Shown piece after piece: positions 16,249-25,099 of a DNA stretch of 64,000 bases (positions are counted from its first letter, which is position 1; every line of letters begins with the position of its first letter). A program made the translations under genes and the position numbers. This DNA comes from Spirochaetota bacterium. GTDB lineage: Bacteria; Spirochaetota; UBA4802; JAKQUI01. The notes beneath the pieces are model-generated. The model saw nothing but the letters and a program-made list of their open reading frames with translations. It was not told the DNA's origin and did not search any database. The stretch spans positions 124,001 to 188,000 of the forward strand of contig JAKQUI010000003.1 of the NCBI GenBank assembly GCA_029562645.1, in the 5' to 3' direction.

Positions 16249-17748
16249 TCAATACTTCCGCTCCGGAAAGTAGCGGTCGAAAAAGTAGCAGCTCCCGCAG
16301 GGCAGCCAGGTCGGGACATTGTACAGCTTGTCCAATGCCTTCCGGAGCGTGGTGTCGCGATAGGCCGCGTACTTGAAGCCGTCCCCGACGATGAACGAGA
16401 AGCGCCCCTCGAGCACATCGACATAGCGAACCTCGACGCGCTCAAACAGGTGGCGGTACTCGTCGGCCGTCTCGATCTTGGGCGAGACGACGAGAATGTT
16501 CTTCCCGTCGAGCTTCCTGAAGTCGGTCACCTTGTCGTCGTTGCGTCCCCACTTGGAGAGCGAGTTGAATATCAGGAAATACTCGCCGCAGTAATAGTCC
16601 AGCGTCGAGGAGACTGTATACCCGATGGTGCCGAAGACGTACTTCCCGCGGTACGGAGCGAGCTCCGCGCAGATGAGATCGCCCTTCTTGTAGAGCACGA
16701 AGTCGGTATAGTACCGGAAGTCTTTGAAGAGCGAAAGCGGGAGGAGGAGGAGCACGACGATCACCAGCGCATGCGCCGACGCGAAGATCGCGTTCCCGAC
16801 GACGATCCTCTTCAGACTTTCCGACTGGAGCCCCAGCAGCACGATGGGCAGGATGCTGAAAAACGGCAGCGTCCAGTGCAACGACGCCGCCTTGAGGCCG
16901 ATGAGGGCCATGAACGCGAGCGGCGCCAGAAGCGCGAGGGCGAACACAAGCCTCGTGCGCTCGGCGAAGAACGCCGCGACGCCGCCCCGCTCCCGAACGA
17001 GGTAATACAGCCCCCACGGCGTGAGCCAGTAGAGCTGCCCGAACACGTAGCCGATAAAATACAGCGCGCTGAAGGACTTGTCGCCGGTCCGGTTGAACCA
17101 TTGGACCATGACATTGTTCCAGCAGTTCATGTAGTTGTAATAGAGGTTGATGGACGCGATCGGCAGCGCCGCGATCCCGGCGACGAGACAGTGCGTGAGC
17201 GTTCGCCGGTTCCTGTTGAACGCCAGATAGACCACCATGGACAGGAACAGCAGCACCGCGAAGTACTTGCACAGGAACGCAAGGCCCATAAAGACGCCGG
17301 CGAGCATGCTGAAGATGATCCGGTCGCGCGCCACCGCGTAGTAGAAGCAGACGACGCACAGCAGCGTAAACAGGAACAGCGGCGCGTCGTTGGTGAGGAC
17401 GATAAAGAAGACGTTCGCCGGCGACAGGAAATACACCAGGCTCGCCAGCGCCGCTTTTTTCTCGTCGCGGGTGATATCGCGCGCGACCGCGAAGATCACG
17501 AATCCAGCCGCCGTCGATACGAAGATCGCGATGAGCCGATGAAAGAAGATGTCCCGGCTGATGAACGACATCACGTACATGAGCCAGCCCACCATGGGAG
17601 GATGGCAGTAAAATCCGGTGTCGATATTCCTGGTCCAGGTGAGATAGTATCCTTCGTCCGGCCAGATGGGGAATGCGTACGCGAGAATCAGTTTAAAAAG
17701 CACGATCGCGCCAACGACGGCATAGAGACGGTTCTTGGTTATGTCCAC
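16249..17748 (-). CDS. GT39 (ArnT/PMT-like) integral membrane glycosyltransferase
   Basis: A 499-residue membrane protein with about ten hydrophobic segments. The first periplasmic loop has the GT39/ArnT-type acidic motif FPIWPDEGYYLTWTRN near residue 27 with catalytic-type D and E, followed by HPPMVGW. These enzymes transfer a sugar from a polyprenyl phosphate onto protein or lipid A at the outer face of the inner membrane. A soluble C-terminal domain of about 130 residues ends with CGSCYFFDRYFPERKY. It converges with the GT2 gene; together they look like a donor-making and a donor-using pair. Confidence 0.85.
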   Translation of the reverse strand: MDITKNRLYAVVGAIVLFKLILAYAFPIWPDEGYYLTWTRNIDTGFYCHPPMVGWLMYVMSFISRDIFFHRLIAIFVSTAAGFVIFAVARDITRDEKKAALASLVYFLSPANVFFIVLTNDAPLFLFTLLCVVCFYYAVARDRIIFSMLAGVFMGLAFLCKYFAVLLFLSMVVYLAFNRNRRTLTHCLVAGIAALPIASINLYYNYMNCWNNVMVQWFNRTGDKSFSALYFIGYVFGQLYWLTPWGLYYLVRERGGVAAFFAERTRLVFALALLAPLAFMALIGLKAASLHWTLPFFSILPIVLLGLQSESLKRIVVGNAIFASAHALVIVVLLLLPLSLFKDFRYYTDFVLYKKGDLICAELAPYRGKYVFGTIGYTVSSTLDYYCGEYFLIFNSLSKWGRNDDKVTDFRKLDGKNILVVSPKIETADEYRHLFERVEVRYVDVLEGRFSFIVGDGFKYAAYRDTTLRKALDKLYNVPTWLPCGSCYFFDRYFPERKY

Positions 17749-18157
17749 GATTCCCCCTTACAGTATGCATCCGCCGCATCGCGGCATTCCCATGCGCCCA
17801 TCGGCGACCCACCGATTCTGCTGCGCCTTGCGCGGCTCTCCCGGCCGCACAGCGCACGCTCGTGATATGAGACACGCCGGCCCGTGTCAATCACGAAAAC
17901 CGGCCGGGACCAACGATCATGCGGATCGCGCCATCAACACTGCGCCGCGAAAAGACATGGTCTTTCCCGCTGAACGGGATCAGCAGACTGCGCTGTCGCA
18001 TCTCATCCAAACGGGAACGGATGCTCGTTTTCGCGACATGTCCGATTCGCCGACATGGCGTCATACCCGGAATAAGTGCTTGCCTTGTCAAACCGCATGA
18101 CCGACGATTGCGGATATGCGCGCCCGATCGCGCACGCCAATTACCGGGAGATACGAT
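17749..18157. other. Divergent intergenic region without a visible gene
   Basis: 409 nt between the GT39 gene and the YibE/F gene. Short frames are present on both strands but none has a ribosome site, a family resemblance or a plausible start. No hairpin with a T tract and no clean promoter was found. Confidence 0.35.
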
Positions 18158-19315
18158 GTGACCTTCCCCACTTCAATGATGATCCGGCCGCTGCTCGCGC
18201 TGCTCGCGACACTCGCGTTTACGACCGCTGCGACCGCGTCCGCGAAAGAGCGCGACCCGTATATCGACCAGCGCGAGATCGCGCGCGCGAAGGTGGAGCG
18301 CATCGAGAAGCGCAGCGCCAGCGCCGAGCGCGCATCGCTCGTGGAGCTGCGGATCCATCTGCGCGTCCTGGAGGGGTCCAAGAAGGGGAAAACGCATGTG
18401 GCCGTGTACCGCGGCGAGGACGACATGCCCAAGGACATGTTCTACCGCGAGGGGGACACGGTCTACATCGGCATCTCGAAATTCGGCGGCGGCGAGGACG
18501 TGGAGCAGATCTCCATTTACGACGTGGACAACACCGCCGGGCTCATCGTGCTGGGCGCGCTGATGTTCGCCGCGATCGTCTTCGTGGGCCGATTGCGCGG
18601 GGCGCTGTCGATCCTGTCGCTCGTGGCCACCATCGTGCTGCTGTTCTATGTGCTCATCCCGCTCACGCTCAAGGGGACGCCGCCGCTCCCCATCGCCGTG
18701 GGCATCTCGCTGTTCGCGATCGCCATCTCGGTGCCCATCATCCTGGGCTTTCAGAAAAAAACCCTGGCGGCGATGCTGGGGGCGTCCGCGGGCGTGCTCC
18801 TCGCGGCCGGGCTCGCGGTCTTCTCCGGGTGGATCATGCACCTCTCGGGGATCGTAACCAATGAGATGATGACCGTGTACTACGCCTCGTTCGTGAACGT
18901 GGACCTGCGCGGCCTCGCCCTCGCGGGGATCGTCATCGCCGCGCTGGGCGCCATCATGGACGTGTGCATCTCCATCGCCTCGGCCACCGAGGAGATCTTC
19001 AAGGTGAGCCCGGACATTTCCGTGCGCGACGCCTTCCGCTCGGTGTTCACCGTGGGCACCGACATGCTGGGCGCGACCGTAAACACGCTGCTGTTCGCCT
19101 ACGTGGGGAGCTCGCTCCCGATGGTCCTCCTCATCGCAATGCGCTTCGACGCCGCCACGCCCATCATGCTGGTATTCAACTACAATCCGGTGCTCTCGGA
19201 ACTGGTCAAGTCCGCCGTCGGCTGCATCGGCATGTTCCTGAGCGTACCCGCGACGGCGATCATCTGCATCGAGCTGCACAAGCGGGGGCGCGCCCGCTCG
19301 CCGGTGAGCAAGTAG
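18158..19315 (+). CDS. YibE/F family membrane protein
   Basis: A 385-residue protein: signal-like segment, a soluble extracytoplasmic domain (about residues 30-130, with GDTVYIGIS and the YibE-like EQISIYDVDN) and seven or so membrane segments. Residues like GIVIAALGAIMDVCISIASATEEI and LGATVNTLLFAYVGSSLP are typical of YibE/YibF proteins. Function is unproven; some are linked to export or stress. The GTG at 18158 is preferred because GGGAG (18146-18150) lies 7 nt upstream; ATG codons a few residues later are possible. Confidence 0.85.
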   Translation: MTFPTSMMIRPLLALLATLAFTTAATASAKERDPYIDQREIARAKVERIEKRSASAERASLVELRIHLRVLEGSKKGKTHVAVYRGEDDMPKDMFYREGDTVYIGISKFGGGEDVEQISIYDVDNTAGLIVLGALMFAAIVFVGRLRGALSILSLVATIVLLFYVLIPLTLKGTPPLPIAVGISLFAIAISVPIILGFQKKTLAAMLGASAGVLLAAGLAVFSGWIMHLSGIVTNEMMTVYYASFVNVDLRGLALAGIVIAALGAIMDVCISIASATEEIFKVSPDISVRDAFRSVFTVGTDMLGATVNTLLFAYVGSSLPMVLLIAMRFDAATPIMLVFNYNPVLSELVKSAVGCIGMFLSVPATAIICIELHKRGRARSPVSK

Positions 19316-19427
19316 CCGCGTCTCCCCATCATCACGCATCTCCGAGCAACCTCATACACCGCCCGTTTCCGGTTCGATCTCGTCGTGCCCTGCTGCCTCC
19401 CGACAGCCTGAAAATTCCATAAAACTA

Positions 19428-19456
19428 TTGACAAGTTAGACATGACTATCTTTATT
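19428..19456 (+). promoter_or_regulatory. Promoter with an embedded operator upstream of the DUF2023 gene
   Basis: TTGACA (19428-19433) and TTTATT (19451-19456) flank a 17-nt spacer. The spacer is almost exactly an imperfect 18-bp palindrome, AGTTAGACATGACTATCT (19434-19451), matching its own reverse complement at 14 of 18 positions. Its TTAG-N6-CTA frame recurs upstream of the DtxR-FeoA regulator at 23370, so it is proposed as that regulator's operator. Confidence 0.55.
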
Positions 19457-19542
19457 TGTAAAATCTATTTTTTGACCCCGGTTTTTCCGCCGGCACCGCC
19501 GCATGCAAGCAGGCGCGGGAAGTCATAATTACGAGGCAGCCA

Positions 19543-19917
19543 ATGAGCATATTGGGAAACTATCTCTACGAATACAAGAAGGGTCTGCGAAATCTGATCC
19601 TGCACACGATGAAGGCCGCCGACGAAAGCTCCGCAGTGCGGAAGCTCGCGCGGCACAATATTGACTACACGGTGCATCGGGTGAGCGACGAAAAAATCAA
19701 CCTGTTCTTCGGAAACCCGAATTGCGTTGAGGTGATCAAGCGCATCAACAAGCCGCGGCTTGAGGATTTAAGCGATGAGGAGGATTTCATCCTCGGAGCC
19801 CTGCTGGGCTATGACATCGCCAGCCAGTGCCAGCGACACCTGGTACGGAACGAACGGGAGGGAAATCAGCCGATTGACAATATACGCGGCGCAACATGCA
19901 GGGTAATGCAATCATGA
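19543..19917 (+). CDS. DUF2023 family protein
   Basis: A 124-residue cytosolic protein matching what I recall of DUF2023: YEYKKGLRNLILHTM at residues 9-23, INLFFGNPNCVEVIKRI around residue 52, and the closing EEDFILGALLGYDIASQC at residues 78-95. The last 25 residues extend past the usual family end. In other bacteria such proteins sit next to flavodoxin or iron-uptake genes; here it is next to feoB and behind an operator-like palindrome. Its stop overlaps the next start (ATGA). The biochemical role is unknown. Confidence 0.75.
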   Translation: MSILGNYLYEYKKGLRNLILHTMKAADESSAVRKLARHNIDYTVHRVSDEKINLFFGNPNCVEVIKRINKPRLEDLSDEEDFILGALLGYDIASQCQRHLVRNEREGNQPIDNIRGATCRVMQS

Positions 19918-20402
19918 ACATGTTGAAACGGGTCATCATCGCGACAACTACCATCGCCGCCATGGCGCCATGCGCCGCAGGGGTGCAAGAATCGTACGTG
20001 CGCCCTTATGGGATGAAGATCGCGAGCGGCGCCGAATACGATTTTTTCGAACAAAGCCATTCGCCGTTCATCGAGTTGTCGATTGCGAGAATCGTGCCGA
20101 TGCTGAATCAGGACATCGAGGTTGGTGTTTTTTACAAAACGCTATTGAGCGACAAACCTGAGCATTCGCTCCTCCTGCAGGCCCCGTTCAACCTGACGCA
20201 TTCAATAACCGCATCCCCGTTTACCGGGATGATACTCTCCGCCCAGGACGGACGGCAGGTTATGCGCTACACGGGCGGGATCGGAGTAGGATATGAATTT
20301 CAAGTACGGAATTTCACCGCAGGGGCACATTTCGAGGCGGCCTATTCCGAGGGAGGTCGCCAGAATCTCTCTCTGGGGTTTAGTATCGGTGTGAGCTTCT
20401 AG
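19914..20402 (+). CDS. Small exported beta-barrel-like protein
   Basis: A 162-residue protein with a signal peptide (MNMLKRVIIATTTIAAMAPCAAGVQE). After cleavage, alternating short strands end in GFSIGVSF, a C-terminal pattern with final Phe typical of outer-membrane barrels; about eight strands fit. The ATG at 19914 overlaps the DUF2023 stop by 4 nt, so the two are translationally coupled. It converges with feoB (10-nt gap). It may belong to an iron-responsive unit, but the substrate is unknown. Confidence 0.65.
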   Translation: MNMLKRVIIATTTIAAMAPCAAGVQESYVRPYGMKIASGAEYDFFEQSHSPFIELSIARIVPMLNQDIEVGVFYKTLLSDKPEHSLLLQAPFNLTHSITASPFTGMILSAQDGRQVMRYTGGIGVGYEFQVRNFTAGAHFEAAYSEGGRQNLSLGFSIGVSF

Positions 20403-20411
20403 CGTCGCCCC

Positions 20412-22628
20412 TCACGGCAGCCCCAGCAACCTCCCCGCATTGAATACGAGAAAGCAGACGGCCCACGTGAGCGCGAGGTTGTAGGCGACCGAGACGGCGG
20501 CCCAGCGCCAGCCGATCTCCCGGCCGATGACCACGATCGTGGCGATGCAGGGGATGTAGAGCAGCACGAAGAGCATGTAGGTGAACGCGCGAAGCGGGGT
20601 GATGCCATGCTCCGGGCTTGTGAGCTCGCTCTCCAGAGACTTCGTGCACGTTGCGGGAGCGCCGGGCGCGTTCACCGCGTAGAGGACCCCGAGGCTGCTC
20701 ACCACCACCTCCTTGGCGAACACGCCGGTGACGAGCGACACCCCCATCTGCCAGTTGAACCCCAGCGGCTCCATGGCGGGATGGATCGCCCTGCCGATGA
20801 TCCCGATGGACGAGTGGCGCAGCTTTTCGCGCTCGTAGACTCGCGCGATCTCTGCGATCGCCTGGTCGTGCTGCGCCTTGAGCGCGGAGGCGTTTACGCT
20901 CGTCGTTCCTTCGCGGCGCGCGATCTCCCCATAACTCGCGCGATGCGCGCTCTGCGCGGCCTGCACCCGCTCTGCGTGAGCGCGCACGGCGGTCTCCGAA
21001 ACCGGGTACTCGCTGATGACCCAGATGATCACCGAAAAGGCGAGGATGGGGCCGCTCATCTTTTTCAGATACTGCGATGCGCGATTCCAGACGTGCAACA
21101 GCGTGCTGCGCGCCGTGGGCAGGCGATAGGGCGGCAGCTCCATCACGAACGGGGCCGACTCGGTTTTCGCGAGCAGCATATTGAACAGCCGCGACGTGAC
21201 AAACGCGATTGCGATGCCGATCAGGTACAGCGCCAGGATCACCGTGCCGGCATGCTGCGCGAAGAACACGCCCGCGAAGAGCACGTACACCGGCAGGCGC
21301 GCCGAACAGCTCATAAATGGGTTGATGAGGACCGTGATGATGCGGTCGCGCCGGCTCTCAAGCGTGCGGGTGGCCATGATGGCGGGCACGTTGCATCCGA
21401 AGCCCATGATGAGCGGAATGAACGACTTGCCGTGGATCCCCAGCCGGTGCATGATCTTGTCCATGATGAAGGCGGCGCGCGCCATGTAACCGCTGTCCTC
21501 CAGGAAGCTCACGCCCAAAAACAGGATGAGAATGTTCGGCAGGAACACGATCACGCCCCCCACCCCGCCCACAACGCCCTTGACCACCAGGCTCTTCACG
21601 GCGCCGTCGGGCAGGGACAGCGCGAGCCAGTGCGACAGCGCGTCCACCAGCCACTGGATGCCCTGCTTGGGATATTCGCCCAGCACATAAGTCGCCTGGA
21701 ACAGCAGCCACAGGAAGGCGAGCAGAATGGGATAGCCCAGATAGCGGTTCATGAGGACCCGGTCGATGCGCTCCGAGACGTCCGTCTTTTCGACGCTCAC
21801 ACGGCGTACCGCCTCTTTCAGGAGGCCCGTCACGAATCCCTGTCGCCGCTCCGTGAGGACCATCGCCGGATCGTCGCCGTAGTTCTTTTCGAGGATGCGC
21901 CGGGAGCGCTCTGCCTGCCCGACGATGGCCGCGTAGTTGGGAAAGCCCTCCAGCTTGGCCAGCACGTCGCAATCGTTCTCGAGCAGGCGGATGGCGAGCC
22001 AGCGCGTGGAGTAGCGCTCGCCGATATCGCCCACCGTCCGGATCGCGCGCTGGACCGCCTGGATCTCCTCCTCGACATCGGCCCCGTAGTCGATGTGCAG
22101 ATGGCGCACCACGGGCGCCGTCTTTTCCGCCACCGCGATGATGGCCGCGATGAGCCGGCCGATCCCGTCATTGCGCGTCCCCACGGTGCGCACAACCGGC
22201 ATCCCCAGCAGCGTCCCCAGCGTATCGGTGTCGATCACGATGCCCTTGGCCTCGGCCTCGTCGGACATATTCAGGACGAGGATCACCCGCACGCCGATGT
22301 TGATGAGCTGTGTGGTGAGATACAGGTTTCGCTCGAGGTTGCCGGCGTCCACGATGTTCACGATCACGTCCGGCTGTTCATGGATGATATAGTCGCGCGC
22401 GACGATCTCCTCGAGCGAATAGGCCGACAGGCTGTAGATACCGGGCAGGTCCACCACGCGAACGGAATACTCCCCGGTCCGAAAAGAGCCCTCGCGCTTT
22501 TCAATGGTCACCCCGCTCCAGTTCGCGACCTTCTGCCGCGCGCCGGTGAGGGCGTTGAAAATGGTGGTCTTTCCGCAGTTGGGATTTCCGATGAGTCCGA
22601 CGGTGATGCTGTTCGCGCTCGGGGTCAT
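20412..22628 (-). CDS. feoB: Ferrous iron transport protein B
   Basis: An inner-membrane Fe(II) transporter of 738 residues. The N-terminal G domain has GNPNCGKTT (residues 14-22), TIEKREG as switch I, VVDLPGIYSL as G3 and LNMSDEAEAKG as G4. The membrane part has the two conserved Gate motifs (LPNILILFLGVSFLEDSGYMARAAFIMD and PFMSCSARLPVYVLF) and the final GREIGWRWAAVSVAYN. A charged insertion near residues 550-610 (ERVQAAQSAHRASYGEIARREG) is longer than usual. It overlaps the upstream DtxR-FeoA gene by 4 nt, forming one operon; a separate feoA is absent because the domain is fused to the regulator. Confidence 0.96.
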   Translation of the reverse strand: MTPSANSITVGLIGNPNCGKTTIFNALTGARQKVANWSGVTIEKREGSFRTGEYSVRVVDLPGIYSLSAYSLEEIVARDYIIHEQPDVIVNIVDAGNLERNLYLTTQLINIGVRVILVLNMSDEAEAKGIVIDTDTLGTLLGMPVVRTVGTRNDGIGRLIAAIIAVAEKTAPVVRHLHIDYGADVEEEIQAVQRAIRTVGDIGERYSTRWLAIRLLENDCDVLAKLEGFPNYAAIVGQAERSRRILEKNYGDDPAMVLTERRQGFVTGLLKEAVRRVSVEKTDVSERIDRVLMNRYLGYPILLAFLWLLFQATYVLGEYPKQGIQWLVDALSHWLALSLPDGAVKSLVVKGVVGGVGGVIVFLPNILILFLGVSFLEDSGYMARAAFIMDKIMHRLGIHGKSFIPLIMGFGCNVPAIMATRTLESRRDRIITVLINPFMSCSARLPVYVLFAGVFFAQHAGTVILALYLIGIAIAFVTSRLFNMLLAKTESAPFVMELPPYRLPTARSTLLHVWNRASQYLKKMSGPILAFSVIIWVISEYPVSETAVRAHAERVQAAQSAHRASYGEIARREGTTSVNASALKAQHDQAIAEIARVYEREKLRHSSIGIIGRAIHPAMEPLGFNWQMGVSLVTGVFAKEVVVSSLGVLYAVNAPGAPATCTKSLESELTSPEHGITPLRAFTYMLFVLLYIPCIATIVVIGREIGWRWAAVSVAYNLALTWAVCFLVFNAGRLLGLP

Positions 22629-23323
22629 TCGACGGTTTTCGCTTTCAGTTTAACGATGACCGCTCGGGCCTCCTCCACCCGAAGCGAGATGCTGTATTTC
22701 TGTATCGTGACCTGCAGCGGGTCCTGCAGCGGGGCGTAGCGCACCAGCGCAATCGACGCGCCGCGGCGAAAACCCAGTTCGATGAGGCGCTTTTTAAGAA
22801 CGCCCTCGGCCTCGATGCGCACGATCATCGCCTCGTCGCCCTCGCTCAGTTCGCTCAACGGGCGCTCGTCCAGGAGATCGGCAAGCTCCTTCCTCCACGG
22901 GCTCTGCGCATCGGCGCGCTTGAAATATTCGACGAGCTTGTAGAGCTGACGGCAGGACTGAGGCGCAAGGTGGTGTTCCATCCGGCAGGCCTCGCCGTCC
23001 GCCGTTTCGGCGTCCATCCGGAGCACCTCGCTGAAGAAATCCATGAGGCATTCGTGCCGGCTGTACACCTTGTCCGCGATCGCCTTTCCGCGCTCGGTGA
23101 GGTCCACGTACCCGTACTTTTCATAGTTGACCAACCCCTGCTCGCTGAGCTTCCCCAGGGCGGCGGTCACGCTGGGCATCTTCACCTTGAGCGATTTGGC
23201 GATGTCCTTGACGCGGACGACCCGGTGCGCCCGCGAGAGCACGGCGATGGTCTCCAGGTAGTCCTCCATATTGGAGGAGAGGTCCGTCGATTCGAACATG
23301 TCGCGCGCGTGATCGATTTTCAT
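22625..23323 (-). CDS. DtxR-family metal-dependent repressor with C-terminal FeoA domain
   Basis: A 232-residue regulator: winged helix at residues 17-80 (MEDYLETIAVL...RVKDIAKSLKVKMPSVTAALGKLSEQGLV), dimerisation/metal-binding domain at about 81-145 with HECLMDFF and the ligand-rich CRMEHHLAP (C113, E116, H117), and an SH3-like FeoA domain at about 155-230. Expected to bind DNA when loaded with Fe(II) or Mn(II). The FeoA domain may sense iron or interact with FeoB, whose gene overlaps its stop by 4 nt. A palindrome TTAG-N6-CTAA lies upstream at 23370-23387, suggesting autoregulation. Confidence 0.92.
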   Translation of the reverse strand: MKIDHARDMFESTDLSSNMEDYLETIAVLSRAHRVVRVKDIAKSLKVKMPSVTAALGKLSEQGLVNYEKYGYVDLTERGKAIADKVYSRHECLMDFFSEVLRMDAETADGEACRMEHHLAPQSCRQLYKLVEYFKRADAQSPWRKELADLLDERPLSELSEGDEAMIVRIEAEGVLKKRLIELGFRRGASIALVRYAPLQDPLQVTIQKYSISLRVEEARAVIVKLKAKTVE

Positions 23324-23369
23324 GATTGGCCGAATCCCTATCCACTATCAAGATACAGTCAAGCAATAA

Positions 23370-23387
23370 AGTTAGTTATTTCTAATA
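23370..23387. promoter_or_regulatory. Putative DtxR-family operator between feo and cob genes
   Basis: AGTTAGTTATTTCTAATA contains TTAG-N6-CTAA and shares the AGTTAG-N6-CTA frame with the site at 19434-19451. It is in an AT-rich gap between the divergent DtxR-FeoA gene (start 23323) and cobU (start 23496), so it could affect both. Recognition by the neighbouring repressor is inference. Confidence 0.45.
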
Positions 23388-23495
23388 TTTTTTCGGAAAA
23401 ATTTCATCTCGGGCATGCTGAAGTTTTTGTATTTACAAATCCGGTTGGCGCACCGAGGATTCCTCCATCATCGCTACCGACAAATTGCATCCATA

Positions 23496-24014
23496 ATGGG
23501 CCATACGATCTTCATCACCGGCGGCTGCCGGAGCGGAAAGAGCACGCACGCGCTCGCGCGCGCGCAGGCGTTGGGCGCAGAGACCGTCTTCATCGCCACC
23601 TGCCGGCCCGGCGATGCGGAGATGGAGCGGCGCATCGCGCGCCATCGCGCGGAGCGCCCCGCCGCATGGCGCACGGTCGAGGAATACGGCCCGCTGGCCG
23701 ACGTGCTGCGGTCCGAAACGCAGCGCGACAGCGCAATCATACTGGATTGCCTGACGCTCTATGTCTCGAACCTGCTCGTATCGGACATGCCGACCGGCGG
23801 GATCATCGAAAACATCAGGGAGATCGCGGAGATCATCGCGCAGGGCGCCGCCAACGCGATCGTCGTATCGAACGAGGTCGGTTGGGGCATCGTGCCGGAC
23901 AACGCCCTCGCGCGCGACTTTCGCGATATCGCCGGCACCGCAAACCAGATCGTTGCGGCGCGCGCGAACGAGGTCATCTGCATGATCGCCGGCATTCCGA
24001 TGAGGATCAAATGA
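23496..24014 (+). CDS. cobU: Adenosylcobinamide kinase / guanylyltransferase
   Basis: Phosphorylates adenosylcobinamide and adds GMP, the activation step of nucleotide-loop assembly in vitamin B12. The 172-residue P-loop protein shows ITGGCRSGKSTHA (Walker A) at residues 6-18, IATCRPGDAEM with the H/R-rich RRIARHRAERP (guanylylation histidine region), DCLTLYVSNLL, and VSNEVGWGIVPDNALARDFRD, all typical. The ATG at 23496 gives the normal N-terminus. No cobalamin riboswitch was found in the leader. Overlaps cobT by 4 nt. Confidence 0.95.
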   Translation: MGHTIFITGGCRSGKSTHALARAQALGAETVFIATCRPGDAEMERRIARHRAERPAAWRTVEEYGPLADVLRSETQRDSAIILDCLTLYVSNLLVSDMPTGGIIENIREIAEIIAQGAANAIVVSNEVGWGIVPDNALARDFRDIAGTANQIVAARANEVICMIAGIPMRIK

Positions 24015-25099
24015 AACCAGGAAACACACACGAGCTGGCCGACATCATCGCCGCGGTCCGTCCGCCACGCGACACGCTCATGGCGCAGGCGCTGGCGCGC
24101 CTGGACAATCTCACCAAGCCGCGGGGGAGCCTGGGCCGGCTCGAGGAAATCGCCGTGCGCATCGCCTGCATCGCCGGACGCATCGATCCGCAGCTCGCGA
24201 ACAAGGTCGTCTTCACCATGGCCGCCGATCACGGCGTGGCCGACGAGAACGTGAGCCTGTACCCCAAGGCCGTGACCGAGCAGATGGTGTACAACTTCCT
24301 CCGGGGCGGCGCCGCGGTGAACGTGCTCGCGCGTCACGCGGGCGCGCGCGTGGTGGTCGTGGACATGGGCGTCGCGGCCGATATCGCCGACCCGGGCGGG
24401 ACGCTCGCGATAAGAAAGATCGCCTATGGAACCGCCTCGATGACAAAGGGGCCCGCGATGACCCGCGACGAAGCGATTCGCGCGATCAGGGCCGGATTCG
24501 AGGTCGTTGCCGAGGAGCATGCGCGCCGTCCCATCGACATCGTCGCGTTGGGCGACATGGGCATCGCCAACACCACCGCGTCGAGCGCGATCGTGAGCTG
24601 CATCACCGCGCTTCCGCCCGAGGAGACCACCGGGCGCGGCACCGGCATCGACGACGAGCGCCTCGCGTGGAAGATCGGCGAGATCGAGACGGCGCTCGAT
24701 ATCAATCGGCCCGATCCCGCCGACCCCATCGACGTCCTGGCGAAGGTGGGCGGCTTCGAGATCGGCGGGCTCGCCGGTGCGGTCATCTGCGCGGCGAAAA
24801 GCGGCGTACCGGTCGTCATCGACGGCTTCATCACCGCGGCGGCCGCGCTCATCGCCGTAGAGCTCTGCCCGGCGGCGAAGGGATATCTCTTCGCCAGCCA
24901 CAACTCCGTGGAGAAGGGGCACCTCGCCGCGCTCAACTGGATGGGCATCGAGCCGCTCTTCGACCTGGAGATGCGCCTGGGCGAGGGGACCGGCGCCTGC
25001 CTGGGGATCGGCATCATCGAGGCGGCCGTGAAGCTCATGAACGAGATGGCCACCTTCGAAAGCGCCGGCGTGTCGCGGGAAACACCGTCGGAATCATGA
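24011..25099 (+). CDS. cobT: Nicotinate-nucleotide--dimethylbenzimidazole phosphoribosyltransferase
   Basis: Makes alpha-ribazole phosphate, the lower-ligand nucleotide of B12. The 362-residue product has LDNLTKPRGSLGRLE, MAADHGVADENVSLYP, YNFLRGGAAVNVLAR, GDMGIANTTASSA and TGRGTGIDDE in the usual order, and the catalytic-type glutamate in the late segment ASHNSVEKGH...LFDLEMRLGEGTGA. Its start and stop overlap cobU and cobS by 4 nt each, so the three are translationally coupled. Confidence 0.96.
   Translation: MKPGNTHELADIIAAVRPPRDTLMAQALARLDNLTKPRGSLGRLEEIAVRIACIAGRIDPQLANKVVFTMAADHGVADENVSLYPKAVTEQMVYNFLRGGAAVNVLARHAGARVVVVDMGVAADIADPGGTLAIRKIAYGTASMTKGPAMTRDEAIRAIRAGFEVVAEEHARRPIDIVALGDMGIANTTASSAIVSCITALPPEETTGRGTGIDDERLAWKIGEIETALDINRPDPADPIDVLAKVGGFEIGGLAGAVICAAKSGVPVVIDGFITAAAALIAVELCPAAKGYLFASHNSVEKGHLAALNWMGIEPLFDLEMRLGEGTGACLGIGIIEAAVKLMNEMATFESAGVSRETPSES

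Noticed and set aside
17891-18091. A 66-residue minus-strand frame upstream of the GT39 gene
   Set aside because: No ribosome site, no hydrophobic or family pattern; it is within chance expectation for this composition.
23400-23495. Possible cobalamin riboswitch before cobU
   Set aside because: The leader is under 130 nt and lacks the B12-box (GCCACTG-type) and the other conserved helices.
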